From: Desulfobacterales bacterium
GTDB lineage: Bacteria > Desulfobacterota > DSM-4660 > Desulfatiglandales > B25-G16
Length of the DNA stretch: 7,252 nt
NCBI GenBank assembly: GCA_013375385.1
Contig: JABXJY010000139.1
Coordinates: 1 to 7,252 of the forward strand
Reading direction: 5' to 3'
The first letter of the stretch is position 1; each line of letters begins with the position of its first letter. Under the pieces are notes generated by a model, which saw only the letters and a list, made by a program, of their open reading frames with translations, did not search any database and had not been told where the DNA came from. Positions 1 to 5,284 of the stretch are shown piece after piece. The position numbers and the translations under genes were made by a program.

Positions 1-672
1 CGTCAGAAGATCATGATATCTCATGCAAAGGAGATTGACGGTGGCCTGGTGGCTGTCGTCAATAAAGACAGGGTAATGACCCAGGAGGATGTTAGAAGCA
101 TTAGTAACTATGGAGGAAGAGAGGTTTTACACATAGCGCTTTATAACTCCTCCAAACAGAATGTCTTTGGGGGCATAAAGAAGAACATTAGTGCAGCCAA
201 GCAGTTGCTCAAGGAATCAGAATTTAGGGCCATAGATCTGCCGGTCCTGGGTCCATGGCATACCCCGCTTATGAGTACTGCCAGTGAAAGATTGGGAAGT
301 TATATCGAAGAGGAAAAACTCTCTTTTCAAAGGGCCAGAATACCTATTGTGGCAAATACCTTGACAGATGATAACATTGATCCAAAGGTAATCACAAATC
401 CCAATGAGATCAAAAAAGAACTTGTGAATCAGTTGGATCACCCGGTACTTTGGTCCCAGACGATTGCCAAGATTATTGGAGAATACAAAGTCGAGCGAAC
501 AATTATCTTTGGACCTGGGAAGATTACCGAAAAGATAATAAATGATGAGTATCCTGATGTTAGAACCTGCCGAGTAGAGAACTTACAGAGTCTCGAAGAG
601 ACGATTGAGGAGATAAAGAATCCCGGAAAGAAGATAGAAGAACCGCCCGAAAACACACAGCATTCCTCATGA
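1..672 (+). CDS. fabD: Malonyl-CoA:ACP transacylase (FabD), C-terminal part, 5' end outside the window
   Basis: The frame is open from the first base, so the gene begins upstream; 223 codons are present of a family usually about 300-320 aa. FabD transfers malonyl from CoA to acyl carrier protein, supplying elongation units for fatty acid synthesis in the cytoplasm. Visible family marks are NSSKQNVFGG (the counterpart of the usual NSPGQ-V-I-G segment), the catalytic-His motif GPWHTPLM (His codon at 259-261, normally HSPLM), the late LDHPVLWSQTI segment, and GPGK. The nucleophile motif GHSxGE must lie in the missing part. The protein ends in a charged tail rich in Lys, Glu and Pro that looks disordered. 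It stops with TGA and converges on the minus-strand gene ending at 707; the 34-bp gap holds no obvious terminator. An acyltransferase domain of a larger synthase is possible, but the clean C-terminus favours stand-alone FabD. Confidence 0.87.
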   Translation, partial: RQKIMISHAKEIDGGLVAVVNKDRVMTQEDVRSISNYGGREVLHIALYNSSKQNVFGGIKKNISAAKQLLKESEFRAIDLPVLGPWHTPLMSTASERLGSYIEEEKLSFQRARIPIVANTLTDDNIDPKVITNPNEIKKELVNQLDHPVLWSQTIAKIIGEYKVERTIIFGPGKITEKIINDEYPDVRTCRVENLQSLEETIEEIKNPGKKIEEPPENTQHSS

Positions 673-706
673 ATAGATCAAATAACAATTCTCTGGTTCA
701 GGTCAG

Positions 707-1261
707 TTACTTTGGAGGCCTTTCGCTTGATCCGATCTTCTTGTAGAAGAGTTGCTCAAGGGCAATTTCATAATCCCGGGATCCCGGGATGAGCGATTTG
801 TTATGTGAGAGCTGTCTAACGATCTGTTCCTCAGTTTGTTCAAATCTTTCATTAATCCGGCTGATGATATTGTCAATAAGTGTGTAAATCTCAAGGTCGG
901 TTCCATAAACATCAATTACATGAGGATCATCGATTAGTACTTCCAAGATATATTGTGTTAGATAAAGGGCGTATGGATTTGGGCGGGGGACGAGGGTTCT
1001 TATCGGAGCGACAAAATATTTGAAATCAAACTCACTGCTTTTGTAGGCCTTGTTGAGACCCTGCATAATGAGATCAGAAATTGCCTGAGGATTTTCAGTC
1101 TCTATTATCTTGTCAAGGAGTAAGGCCTGGGAAACCTTAGCATGAATCTCTGATAGCTTAAACCTAAAGAATCGATCTCTCCTGAAGGATTCCCTTTTCT
1201 CCTTTCTCTCCAATCGATTTATTAATCTGTCGTGTGTCCTCCCGCTATACCGGTATTTCAT
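707..1261 (-). CDS. Conserved-looking hypothetical protein, 184 aa
   Basis: I do not recognise a named family. The protein starts with a very basic stretch (residues 1-36, many Arg/Lys, including RRDRFFRFK). A helical middle follows, with a compact motif around residues 79-103 (FDFKYFVAPIRTLVPRPNP) that looks like a conserved core. The acidic segment around 110-125 (DDPHVIDVYGTD) leads into a helical C-terminus. There is no signal peptide, membrane segment or cysteine motif, so it is probably cytoplasmic; the basic N-terminus could bind nucleic acid or ribosome, which is speculation. The ATG at 1261 is the only start in this stretch, but no good Shine-Dalgarno lies at normal spacing. The gene is last in a minus-strand run after the FmdB-like gene, with a 59-bp gap, so it is probably cotranscribed. 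It ends with TAA. Coding status is supported by length, strand-consistent neighbours and non-repetitive composition. Confidence 0.72.
   Translation of the reverse strand: MKYRYSGRTHDRLINRLERKEKRESFRRDRFFRFKLSEIHAKVSQALLLDKIIETENPQAISDLIMQGLNKAYKSSEFDFKYFVAPIRTLVPRPNPYALYLTQYILEVLIDDPHVIDVYGTDLEIYTLIDNIISRINERFEQTEEQIVRQLSHNKSLIPGSRDYEIALEQLFYKKIGSSERPPK
773..790. repeat. 18-bp perfect palindrome inside a coding region
   Basis: ATCCCGGGATCCCGGGAT is its own reverse complement and is also two tandem ATCCCGGG units plus AT. It lies in the C-terminal third of the 184-aa hypothetical gene, where it encodes part of LIPGSRD. It may be chance or a protein-binding dyad; nothing else here supports a regulatory role. 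Confidence 0.6.
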
Positions 1262-1320
1262 CTTATCTGTAGTGAGTTGGTCCTCTCTCCAAAAGGCTCA
1301 GGTTGTCCTAGTCTAAGGCC

Positions 1321-1611
1321 TCATGTGTCTTTATCAGGCGTTTTGTTGGATACCTTTTTGGATGCACTTTTGCCATCATCCTTAGTTGTCTTTTCTTTCT
1401 GTTCCTTTTTGGCTGGTTTGTTCTCAGATGACTTTGATGCATAGTCAGTTACATACCAACCTGACCCTTTCAGGTGAAAGGTATTTTGTGAAATAATCTT
1501 CTTCACCGATCCACCACATACATCACAGGTATGCAAAGGCGGATCGGAGAACTTTTGCCACGCCTCAGTTATGTGGCCACATCTACCGCATTTATATTCA
1601 TAGATAGGCAT
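1321..1611 (-). CDS. FmdB-family zinc ribbon protein
   Basis: This 96-aa protein opens with MPIYEYKCGRCGH, the hallmark of the FmdB/CxxC_CXXC_SSSS regulatory-protein family. The zinc ribbon uses C8, C11, C30 and C33 (CxxC, 18 residues, CxxC). The family's F-x-L-x-G-S-G-W-Y motif follows around residues 46-54, with VTDY after it. The remainder (about 60-96) is a Lys/Ser/Thr-rich low-complexity tail, common in this family and probably disordered. FmdB was named for a putative regulator near formamidase/amidase genes; for most members, including this one, the real role is unknown and the protein is likely cytoplasmic. The ATG at 1611 is preceded by GGAG at 8-nt spacing (reading the minus strand). 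The metalloprotease-like gene ends 31 bp upstream, so the two are probably cotranscribed. It stops with TGA. Confidence 0.9.
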   Translation of the reverse strand: MPIYEYKCGRCGHITEAWQKFSDPPLHTCDVCGGSVKKIISQNTFHLKGSGWYVTDYASKSSENKPAKKEQKEKTTKDDGKSASKKVSNKTPDKDT

Positions 1612-1642
1612 ACCTTATGCTCCAGGTACCATATACCACCAG

Positions 1643-2182
1643 TCAAACCATACAAATATCTACATTTACTCTATTAGGGTTATACGAACCCAGAATATAG
1701 GCTAGGTTCGGCAATGGAAGTTCTTTCAGAATTTCATAGGTTGTTTGGTGTACAATCTGTTCCTCTTCTGTTATGCTATGCTCCTCAGCAGTATCAAACC
1801 TGACTTGGAAGTTGCAGAATCTGACAATGTGAACCAGCTCATGGGTTAGAACATAGCATAGAAGGGGAAGTAGTCTAAGGTCCCTGTCTCTATGGAGGGC
1901 CTTTAGAATTTGGTGATCCTGTAGGCAGACCAGATAAAACTCACGTCTCTTATAGAGTGGTTCTGCTTCTCCATTGCCCCCCTTCATATATTTCTTCAAT
2001 AATGCAAAGGCATTATCTCTAATATCTTCCCCAAACAGACTGGAAAGGGTTTTGACATCAAATGGATGTCTCTTCCATTGTGATAGCGACAATTTGAAGT
2101 AGTTGATGGTCATATCTTCAGCAATATATAGCGCATCCCCCAGGATACCCAACTGTTTCTTGCTAAAATATTTCAGGGCCAT
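1643..2182 (-). CDS. Putative zinc metalloprotease with HELVH motif
   Basis: This 179-aa protein carries HELVH at residues 114-118, the HExxH signature of zincin metallopeptidases. Two His would bind zinc and Glu115 would activate water. The motif sits in a hydrophobic helix (LLPLLCYVLTHELVHIV). A dense acidic stretch follows (E133, E134, E139-E141) with H145; any of these could supply the third ligand, but I cannot assign it. There is no signal peptide, so it is probably cytoplasmic, and no named family is recognised with certainty. The ATG at 2182 has AGGTGG about 6 nt upstream, a good ribosome site. It is first of three minus-strand genes, followed 31 bp later by the FmdB-like zinc ribbon, and lies 62 bp downstream of a same-strand tRNA with no terminator between. 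It could instead be a non-catalytic member; peptidase activity is inferred from the motif alone. Confidence 0.78.
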   Translation of the reverse strand: MALKYFSKKQLGILGDALYIAEDMTINYFKLSLSQWKRHPFDVKTLSSLFGEDIRDNAFALLKKYMKGGNGEAEPLYKRREFYLVCLQDHQILKALHRDRDLRLLPLLCYVLTHELVHIVRFCNFQVRFDTAEEHSITEEEQIVHQTTYEILKELPLPNLAYILGSYNPNRVNVDICMV

Positions 2183-2244
2183 AACAAACCACCTAAAATG
2201 TAAGACCGGAAATTGTTATGTCAATAGTACGTTAACATATTTTC

Positions 2245-2321
2245 TGGTGGCGGTGCAGGGATTCGAACCCCGGACACTACGGATATGAGCCGTATGCTCT
2301 AACCACCTGAGCTACACCGCC
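2245..2321 (-). tRNA. tRNA-Met (anticodon CAT), CCA encoded
   Basis: The minus strand folds into a complete 77-nt cloverleaf. The acceptor stem GGCGGTG/CACCGCC has 7 of 7 pairs, discriminator A and an encoded CCA (2245-2247). The D arm is GCTC/GAGC, the anticodon stem TACGG/CCGTA has loop CTCATAT, and the T arm carries TTCGAAT with one G-T pair in its stem. The anticodon CAT is at 2285-2287. The paired first base and the absence of an initiator-type GGG/CCC anticodon stem argue against fMet. Elongator Met is most likely; tRNA-Ile2, with C34 modified to lysidine, cannot be fully excluded from sequence alone. Confidence 0.95.
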
Positions 2322-2332
2322 AGAACATGTTT

Positions 2333-2360
2333 ATTATTGCTAAAAATCACTTTTTGTCAA
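2333..2360 (-). promoter_or_regulatory. Sigma-70-type promoter for the tRNA gene
   Basis: On the minus strand a perfect -35 TTGACA (2355-2360) is separated by 16 bp from AATAAT (2333-2338; 5 of 6 matches to TATAAT). Transcription would start near 2326, about 5 nt before the mature tRNA 5' end, which is the expected layout for a tRNA promoter. Confidence 0.7.
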
Positions 2361-2643
2361 CCAGATAATACTATTTTTTAGTGCCTTAATTGACATCAGT
2401 GCTAAGATACAGTAAAGAAATACGTAATGTCCGTTTATAGTTGTCTGTCGTCCGTGTCTGTGTTTTTTGGGCTGTTGAGTTTGCTGGGTTCATGTTGTAT
2501 GCTGGGATATGCAATCTGAGTTCCATGCTCCACATCTCACATCTCACAACCCGCAACTAACACCAAGGCGCTAAGTGTTTAGAGAAAAAAAACAGCTAGC
2601 TACTGGCAACGGGCCACTGACTAAACCTTACGAGGAATTTAAT
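2361..2643. other. Gene-free intergenic stretch upstream of the zinc-ribbon/queD genes
   Basis: No convincing gene lies between the tRNA promoter and the ATG at 2644. The composition is simple: GT-rich runs around 2429-2467 (repeated GTCTGT/GTCCGT units) and a tandem heptamer CACATCTCACATCTCAC at 2531-2547. A + strand TTGACA at 2390-2395 has only TAAAGA 17 bp downstream, so it is a weak candidate promoter for the genes to the right. A GTG near 2575 opens the zinc-ribbon frame earlier, but its extra 23 residues have no family features and no ribosome site. Confidence 0.5.
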
Positions 2644-2916
2644 ATGAAATGTCCGTACTGTAATAAAGAGATTCCGGGTGTTACGTGTCCTGGATGTAGG
2701 GAGACAATTCCTGAAGACAGCAGATACTGTCTTTACTGTGGAGCTGTGGTGAAAGATACTTCTGGAGAAGACGATGATCTATTCGGTGCTGGGGAGACAG
2801 ATGATTTTGATTTTGAGGATAGAATTCCCTGCAGTGATGGAAATTGCATTGGAATAATAATAGATGGAAAATGTAATATCTGCAGAAAACGCTACCGGGG
2901 CAAGAAAAAAAAGTAG
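2644..2916 (+). CDS. Small ten-cysteine zinc-ribbon protein, 90 aa
   Basis: The ATG at 2644 is preceded by GAGGAA at about 5-nt spacing, so it is preferred over an upstream in-frame GTG at 2575. The protein holds ten Cys in five pairs: C3/C6, C15/C18, C29/C32, C63/C68 and C77/C80. The first two pairs (CPYC...CPGC) form one compact zinc site. C29-C32 (RYCLYCGA) looks like half of a second ribbon. The last two pairs (C-x4-C, C-x2-C) form another knuckle just before a basic KKKK tail. An acidic linker (about 41-60, many Asp/Glu) joins the two halves. There is no signal or membrane segment. The function is unknown; similar zinc ribbons bind nucleic acid or protein partners. queD starts 29 bp downstream on the same strand, which suggests an operon. 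It stops with TAG, followed in frame by TAA seven codons later. Confidence 0.83.
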   Translation: MKCPYCNKEIPGVTCPGCRETIPEDSRYCLYCGAVVKDTSGEDDDLFGAGETDDFDFEDRIPCSDGNCIGIIIDGKCNICRKRYRGKKKK

Positions 2917-2945
2917 CGTTTCTTTCAGGAGAAAGAGTAAGTCCT

Positions 2946-3314
2946 GTGTACGAGTTAACGGTGATTAGGCAATTTTCTGCTGCGCATCAGCTCAGAGAAT
3001 TTAGAGGTAACTGCGAGAGGCTACACGGACATAATTGGAAGGTAGAGGTTAGTCTCACAGGTGAGGAACTGAACGATGCCGGACTACTAATAGATTTTAA
3101 GGAGGTTAAAGAGGCCACGGATAGAACCCTGGGGGAGCTTGATCATTCTTTCTTAAATGAACTCCCTCACTTTAGAGATCAAAATCCTTCTTCAGAAAAT
3201 ATTGCTGCCTATATATTCGAGAAGTTAAGCACCACGCTCAATAATAATCGCATCAAGGTCATCAAGGTAACAGCCTGGGAATCGGACTCGGCGAGGGCAA
3301 GTTACCTTGGCTAA
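2946..3314 (+). CDS. queD: 6-carboxy-5,6,7,8-tetrahydropterin synthase (QueD)
   Basis: QueD converts 7,8-dihydroneopterin triphosphate to 6-carboxytetrahydropterin, the second step towards preQ0 and the queuosine base of tRNA. The 122-aa protein has the full set of family residues. The zinc ligands are H14 (FSAAHQL), H27 and H29 (LHGHNW), and the catalytic Cys is C23 in the C-x3-HGH context. The D66-H67 pair (LDHSFLN), the PSSENIA segment (81-87) and E112 (WESDSARASY) are also present. Length and N-terminus (MYELTVIRQFSAAH) match the family, which supports the GTG at 2946 although AGGAG lies 14 nt upstream, farther than usual; no other in-frame start exists. Eukaryotic and some bacterial PTPS enzymes share the fold, but the compact size and CxxxHGH favour QueD. 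No other queuosine genes are in the window. It is probably cotranscribed with the zinc-ribbon gene before it. Confidence 0.93.
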   Translation: MYELTVIRQFSAAHQLREFRGNCERLHGHNWKVEVSLTGEELNDAGLLIDFKEVKEATDRTLGELDHSFLNELPHFRDQNPSSENIAAYIFEKLSTTLNNNRIKVIKVTAWESDSARASYLG

Positions 3315-3381
3315 CAATGCACATTAACCGACCATGAGCGTCTTCCATGAGCCCTCCAAAGAACCTATCACGAGCATATGA

Positions 3382-3387
3382 GAGGAG
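3382..3387 (+). promoter_or_regulatory. Ribosome binding site favouring the TTG start at 3394
   Basis: GAGGAG ends 6 nt before TTG at 3394, the best-placed ribosome site for the outer-membrane protein gene. The same nonamer GGAGCATCT recurs at 3480-3488, where AAGGAG sits 6 nt before an in-frame TTA that cannot initiate. Confidence 0.45.
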
Positions 3388-3393
3388 CATCTT

Positions 3394-4347
3394 TTGTTGC
3401 GGGGGCGTTTGCTTTTGATTAAGAAATCTGCGGTTGACACGGTACGTATGGTGCTGCAGGATTGGCGGTTGTCTGTTAAGGAGCATCTCTTAAATACATG
3501 GAGGTATAGCTATAAGTCATCATGGAAAGCGGTTTTTGTCGGTGTTGCAGCGGTTTTCTGCCTTTCTAGCCCAGCTGGTGCAAAGGAATGGATTATTCTC
3601 GGGACGAGGGCCCTTGGTATGGGGGGTGCAGGAGTAGCCGTTGCAGATGATGCGACGGCTCCACACTGGAACCCGGCGGCGCTCGCGAGAAGAGCTGGTT
3701 TGGATGTGGAGATGCCCGTCGGGGTGAACGTTGCTGCCGAGGGTGGCATTATCAAGACAGCCGATGAGATCTATGATGCGGTTACGGAAGAGGGGTCCAA
3801 CGGCTACACCCTTGAAGAGGCGTTGGATGAATTGGCCAAACCGAATACGGACTATGCCAGTGAGATTGATGCAATAGATGCTAAGAGAGGGGCTCTCGGT
3901 GACATCCTGGCTACCTTGAACAAGGTGCCCGAGCTGGAGCGGGAAGGTCAGGGGGCCTTGGCAGATGCATACGGCGGACTGCTCATAAGGTACCGTAATT
4001 TCGGTTTTTCAGTCGCAGGCCTCGGATACGGCGCGGTTGACCCGTATGTCAATCTCAATGTGGCCTCTGGTTGGAATCTGGTCGAAGGACTGACGGATGC
4101 CACGGCCCAGTTCTTGCAGCTTTATGGAGTTGATGACCTTGCCACCGACGTTGGGTCTAATGCTGGCCGTACCCCATCAGGTGCCAACCAGGGTCTAGCC
4201 GACAGTGTCCAAAGCATCCTGACGGATGCAGGCATGCTCGCTGACGATGCGGAAGCCGCCGCACAGGAACTTGTCTGGCAGGCAGAGCAGGCGGAGCTCG
4301 ATTTGAGCGATCCGACGATCCAGACAATAATCCAAAACATTGCCTAG
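3394..4347 (+). CDS. TraF_2-like outer-membrane beta-barrel protein, N-terminal part up to an in-frame amber
   Basis: From TTG 3394 the frame gives 317 aa before TAG. A hydrophobic segment (about residues 46-58, AVFVGVAAVFCLS) ending in SPAGA predicts Sec export with cleavage before KEW. The mature N-terminus, GTRALGMGGAGVAVADD...WNPAAL, is typical of the FadL-like/TraF_2 group (PF13729, often labelled 'conjugal transfer protein TraF'). These are predicted outer-membrane barrels; the label does not prove a role in conjugation, and no transfer genes are present. Strand-like segments (YGGLLIRYRNFGFSVAGLGYG) are followed by an Ala/Asp-rich helical insert (about 235-317) where the stop falls. The start is doubtful: TTG 3394 has a good ribosome site but gives an unusually long n-region of about 45 residues. 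ATG 3448 has no ribosome site, and TTG 3469 follows CAGGAT at 6 nt. The gene looks richer in G+C than its neighbours. The remainder of the protein continues in the same frame after the TAG. Confidence 0.72.
   Translation: MLRGRLLLIKKSAVDTVRMVLQDWRLSVKEHLLNTWRYSYKSSWKAVFVGVAAVFCLSSPAGAKEWIILGTRALGMGGAGVAVADDATAPHWNPAALARRAGLDVEMPVGVNVAAEGGIIKTADEIYDAVTEEGSNGYTLEEALDELAKPNTDYASEIDAIDAKRGALGDILATLNKVPELEREGQGALADAYGGLLIRYRNFGFSVAGLGYGAVDPYVNLNVASGWNLVEGLTDATAQFLQLYGVDDLATDVGSNAGRTPSGANQGLADSVQSILTDAGMLADDAEAAAQELVWQAEQAELDLSDPTIQTIIQNIA
4345..4347 (+). other. In-frame amber (TAG) splitting the outer-membrane protein gene
   Basis: The sequence reads ATT GCC TAG GGC ACT, with protein-like sequence continuing in the same frame on both sides and no frameshift. 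A single C-to-T change from CAG (Gln) would explain it. Sequencing error, a fresh nonsense mutation, or a UAG decoded by suppression or as pyrrolysine are all possible. Confidence 0.9.
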
Positions 4348-5100
4348 GGCACTGGTGAGGCCACAGCGGCAGAGGCAGACGTATTCGACGACAGCGCGGG
4401 TGTTACTATTAAGGCCCTCGAGATCATCGAGTACCGTGCTTCTTACGCCCGATTCTTCTTTGATGACAAGGTAGCAGTCGGTCTCAATCTCAAGGCACTT
4501 GAGGGCGAGACGCGTTATCGGAAGTACAGTATGCGCGACCTCGAAGAAGGCGAGGAACTTATCGAGGACATTACCGAGGAAAAGAACACTAAGAGAACAA
4601 CACAGTTTGACGCTGATATCGGCATTCTGTACACGCCCTTTGAAAGGCTTTCGCTCGGTATTACCGCAAAGCATCTTGCGAGTCCAGAGTTTGACTTCGC
4701 CGCCGAGAGCAGTGCAGATCCTATTAAGCTTGAGCCCCAGGTTCGCCTGGGGGCGGCACTGAGGCCCTTTAAATCCCTGATACTGGCGGCTGATACTGAT
4801 CTGACCACAAACGAGTCGGAGATTCTCGACGGGTACAAATCGCGCCAGGTTGGTGTGGGGGCTGAATGGAAGCCTTTCGGTTTCATTGCTTTGAGGGTAG
4901 GCGGCTACAACAATATTGAGTCGGATGAGACTGGATGGGTCTATACCGCCGGGTTGGGTCTTCGAATCTGGAAGTTAGGCTTCGATGTGAGTGGCGCAAT
5001 GGCTGCTGAGGAGCAGGAGATCGGGTCCGGGGAAGACAGGGAGAAGATAAGGGAGCGCTACAGTTTTGCGGCGGCGTTGAAATTCAGCACAGCCTTTTAG
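4348..5100 (+). pseudogene. C-terminal barrel part of the same outer-membrane protein, downstream of the amber
   Basis: The frame continues for 250 sense codons to TAG at 5098 without another stop. It encodes alternating strand-like segments expected of the rest of the TraF_2-like barrel: EYRASYARFFFDDKVAVGLNL, a charged loop, FDADIGILYTPFERLSLGITAKHL, then LEPQVRLGAALRPFKSLILAADTDL. The C-terminal strands are VGVGAEWKPFGFIALRVGGYN and WVYTAGLGLRIWKLGFDVSGAM. The last strand ends FAAALKFSTAF with terminal Phe, the usual beta-signal read by the BAM assembly machinery. The ATG at 4531 could only start a fragment without signal peptide and has no ribosome site at good spacing, so independent expression is unlikely. 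There are no further stops or frame breaks, so the stop is either recent, artefactual, or read through. An intrinsic terminator lies 28 bp after the final stop. Confidence 0.75.
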
Positions 5101-5128
5101 CGCGGCATTTAAGCCAAGTAGCTTGAGG

Positions 5129-5167
5129 AGCCCACCGTTACTATACCGGTGGGCTTTCTTGTTTGTT
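5129..5167 (+). terminator. Rho-independent terminator after the outer-membrane protein gene
   Basis: AGCCCACCG (5129-5137) pairs perfectly with CGGTGGGCT (5147-5155) around a 9-nt loop, giving a GC-rich 9-bp stem. The U-rich tail TTTCTTGTTTGTT follows immediately. It ends the transcript of the gene stopping at 5100 and separates it from the HAD-AIR pair. Confidence 0.9.
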
Positions 5168-5251
5168 GTTTCCATAGCACCAGCCGAAGAGCTGATTGGC
5201 ATTGGCGCACTCGCAGCAATGGCAAGTTTCGGAAACAGGGTAGGGAGGTAA

Positions 5252-5272
5252 ATGGCACGGTATCAAAGGTGA
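5252..5272 (+). other. Possible leader mini-ORF (MARYQR)
   Basis: ATG 5252 follows GGAGG (5244-5248) at 3-nt spacing and encodes MARYQR before TGA. Its last four codons overlap the left arm of the adjacent inverted repeat, so ribosome position could influence hairpin formation. This is speculative: such a short frame can arise by chance, and the spacing is tight. Confidence 0.2.
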
Positions 5273-5284
5273 CAACCTTTGATA
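5261..5284. repeat. Perfect 10-bp inverted repeat with 4-nt spacer
   Basis: TATCAAAGGT (5261-5270), spacer GACA, then ACCTTTGATA (5275-5284), an exact reverse complement. The half-site core TATCAAA recurs at 5290-5296. It has no U-tract behind it, so it is not a standard terminator. A repressor or activator operator dyad, or an RNA hairpin in the leader of the HAD gene, are both possible. Confidence 0.65.

Noticed and set aside
660..720. Bidirectional terminator between the convergent fabD and 184-aa gene
   Set aside because: No stem of useful length with a U-tract was found in either direction.
2197..2224. Minus-strand TTGACA-16-TACATT just upstream of the metalloprotease gene
   Set aside because: The predicted transcription start would fall inside the AGGTGG ribosome site (2189-2194), so the message would lose its ribosome binding. 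Probably chance, though a leaderless transcript is not impossible.
3434..3462. TTGACA followed 17 bp later by CAGGAT as a promoter for the outer-membrane gene
   Set aside because: The -10 matches only 3 of 6, and the site is inside the frame if translation begins at 3394.
4195..4886. Long antisense open frames (159 and 123 codons) under the outer-membrane gene
   Set aside because: They mirror the GC-rich codon pattern of the + strand gene, have no ribosome sites, and their translations lack family features.
3394..5100. Evidence for a conjugation system from the TraF_2-like protein
   Set aside because: The family name is a database label shared by many chromosomal outer-membrane proteins; no relaxase, pilus or coupling gene is present.
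5159..5251. Short + strand frame from TTG 5159 ending LIGIGALAAMASFGNRVGR, somewhat like a C-terminal sorting tail
   Set aside because: It begins inside the terminator U-tract, has no ribosome site and no upstream protein to belong to.
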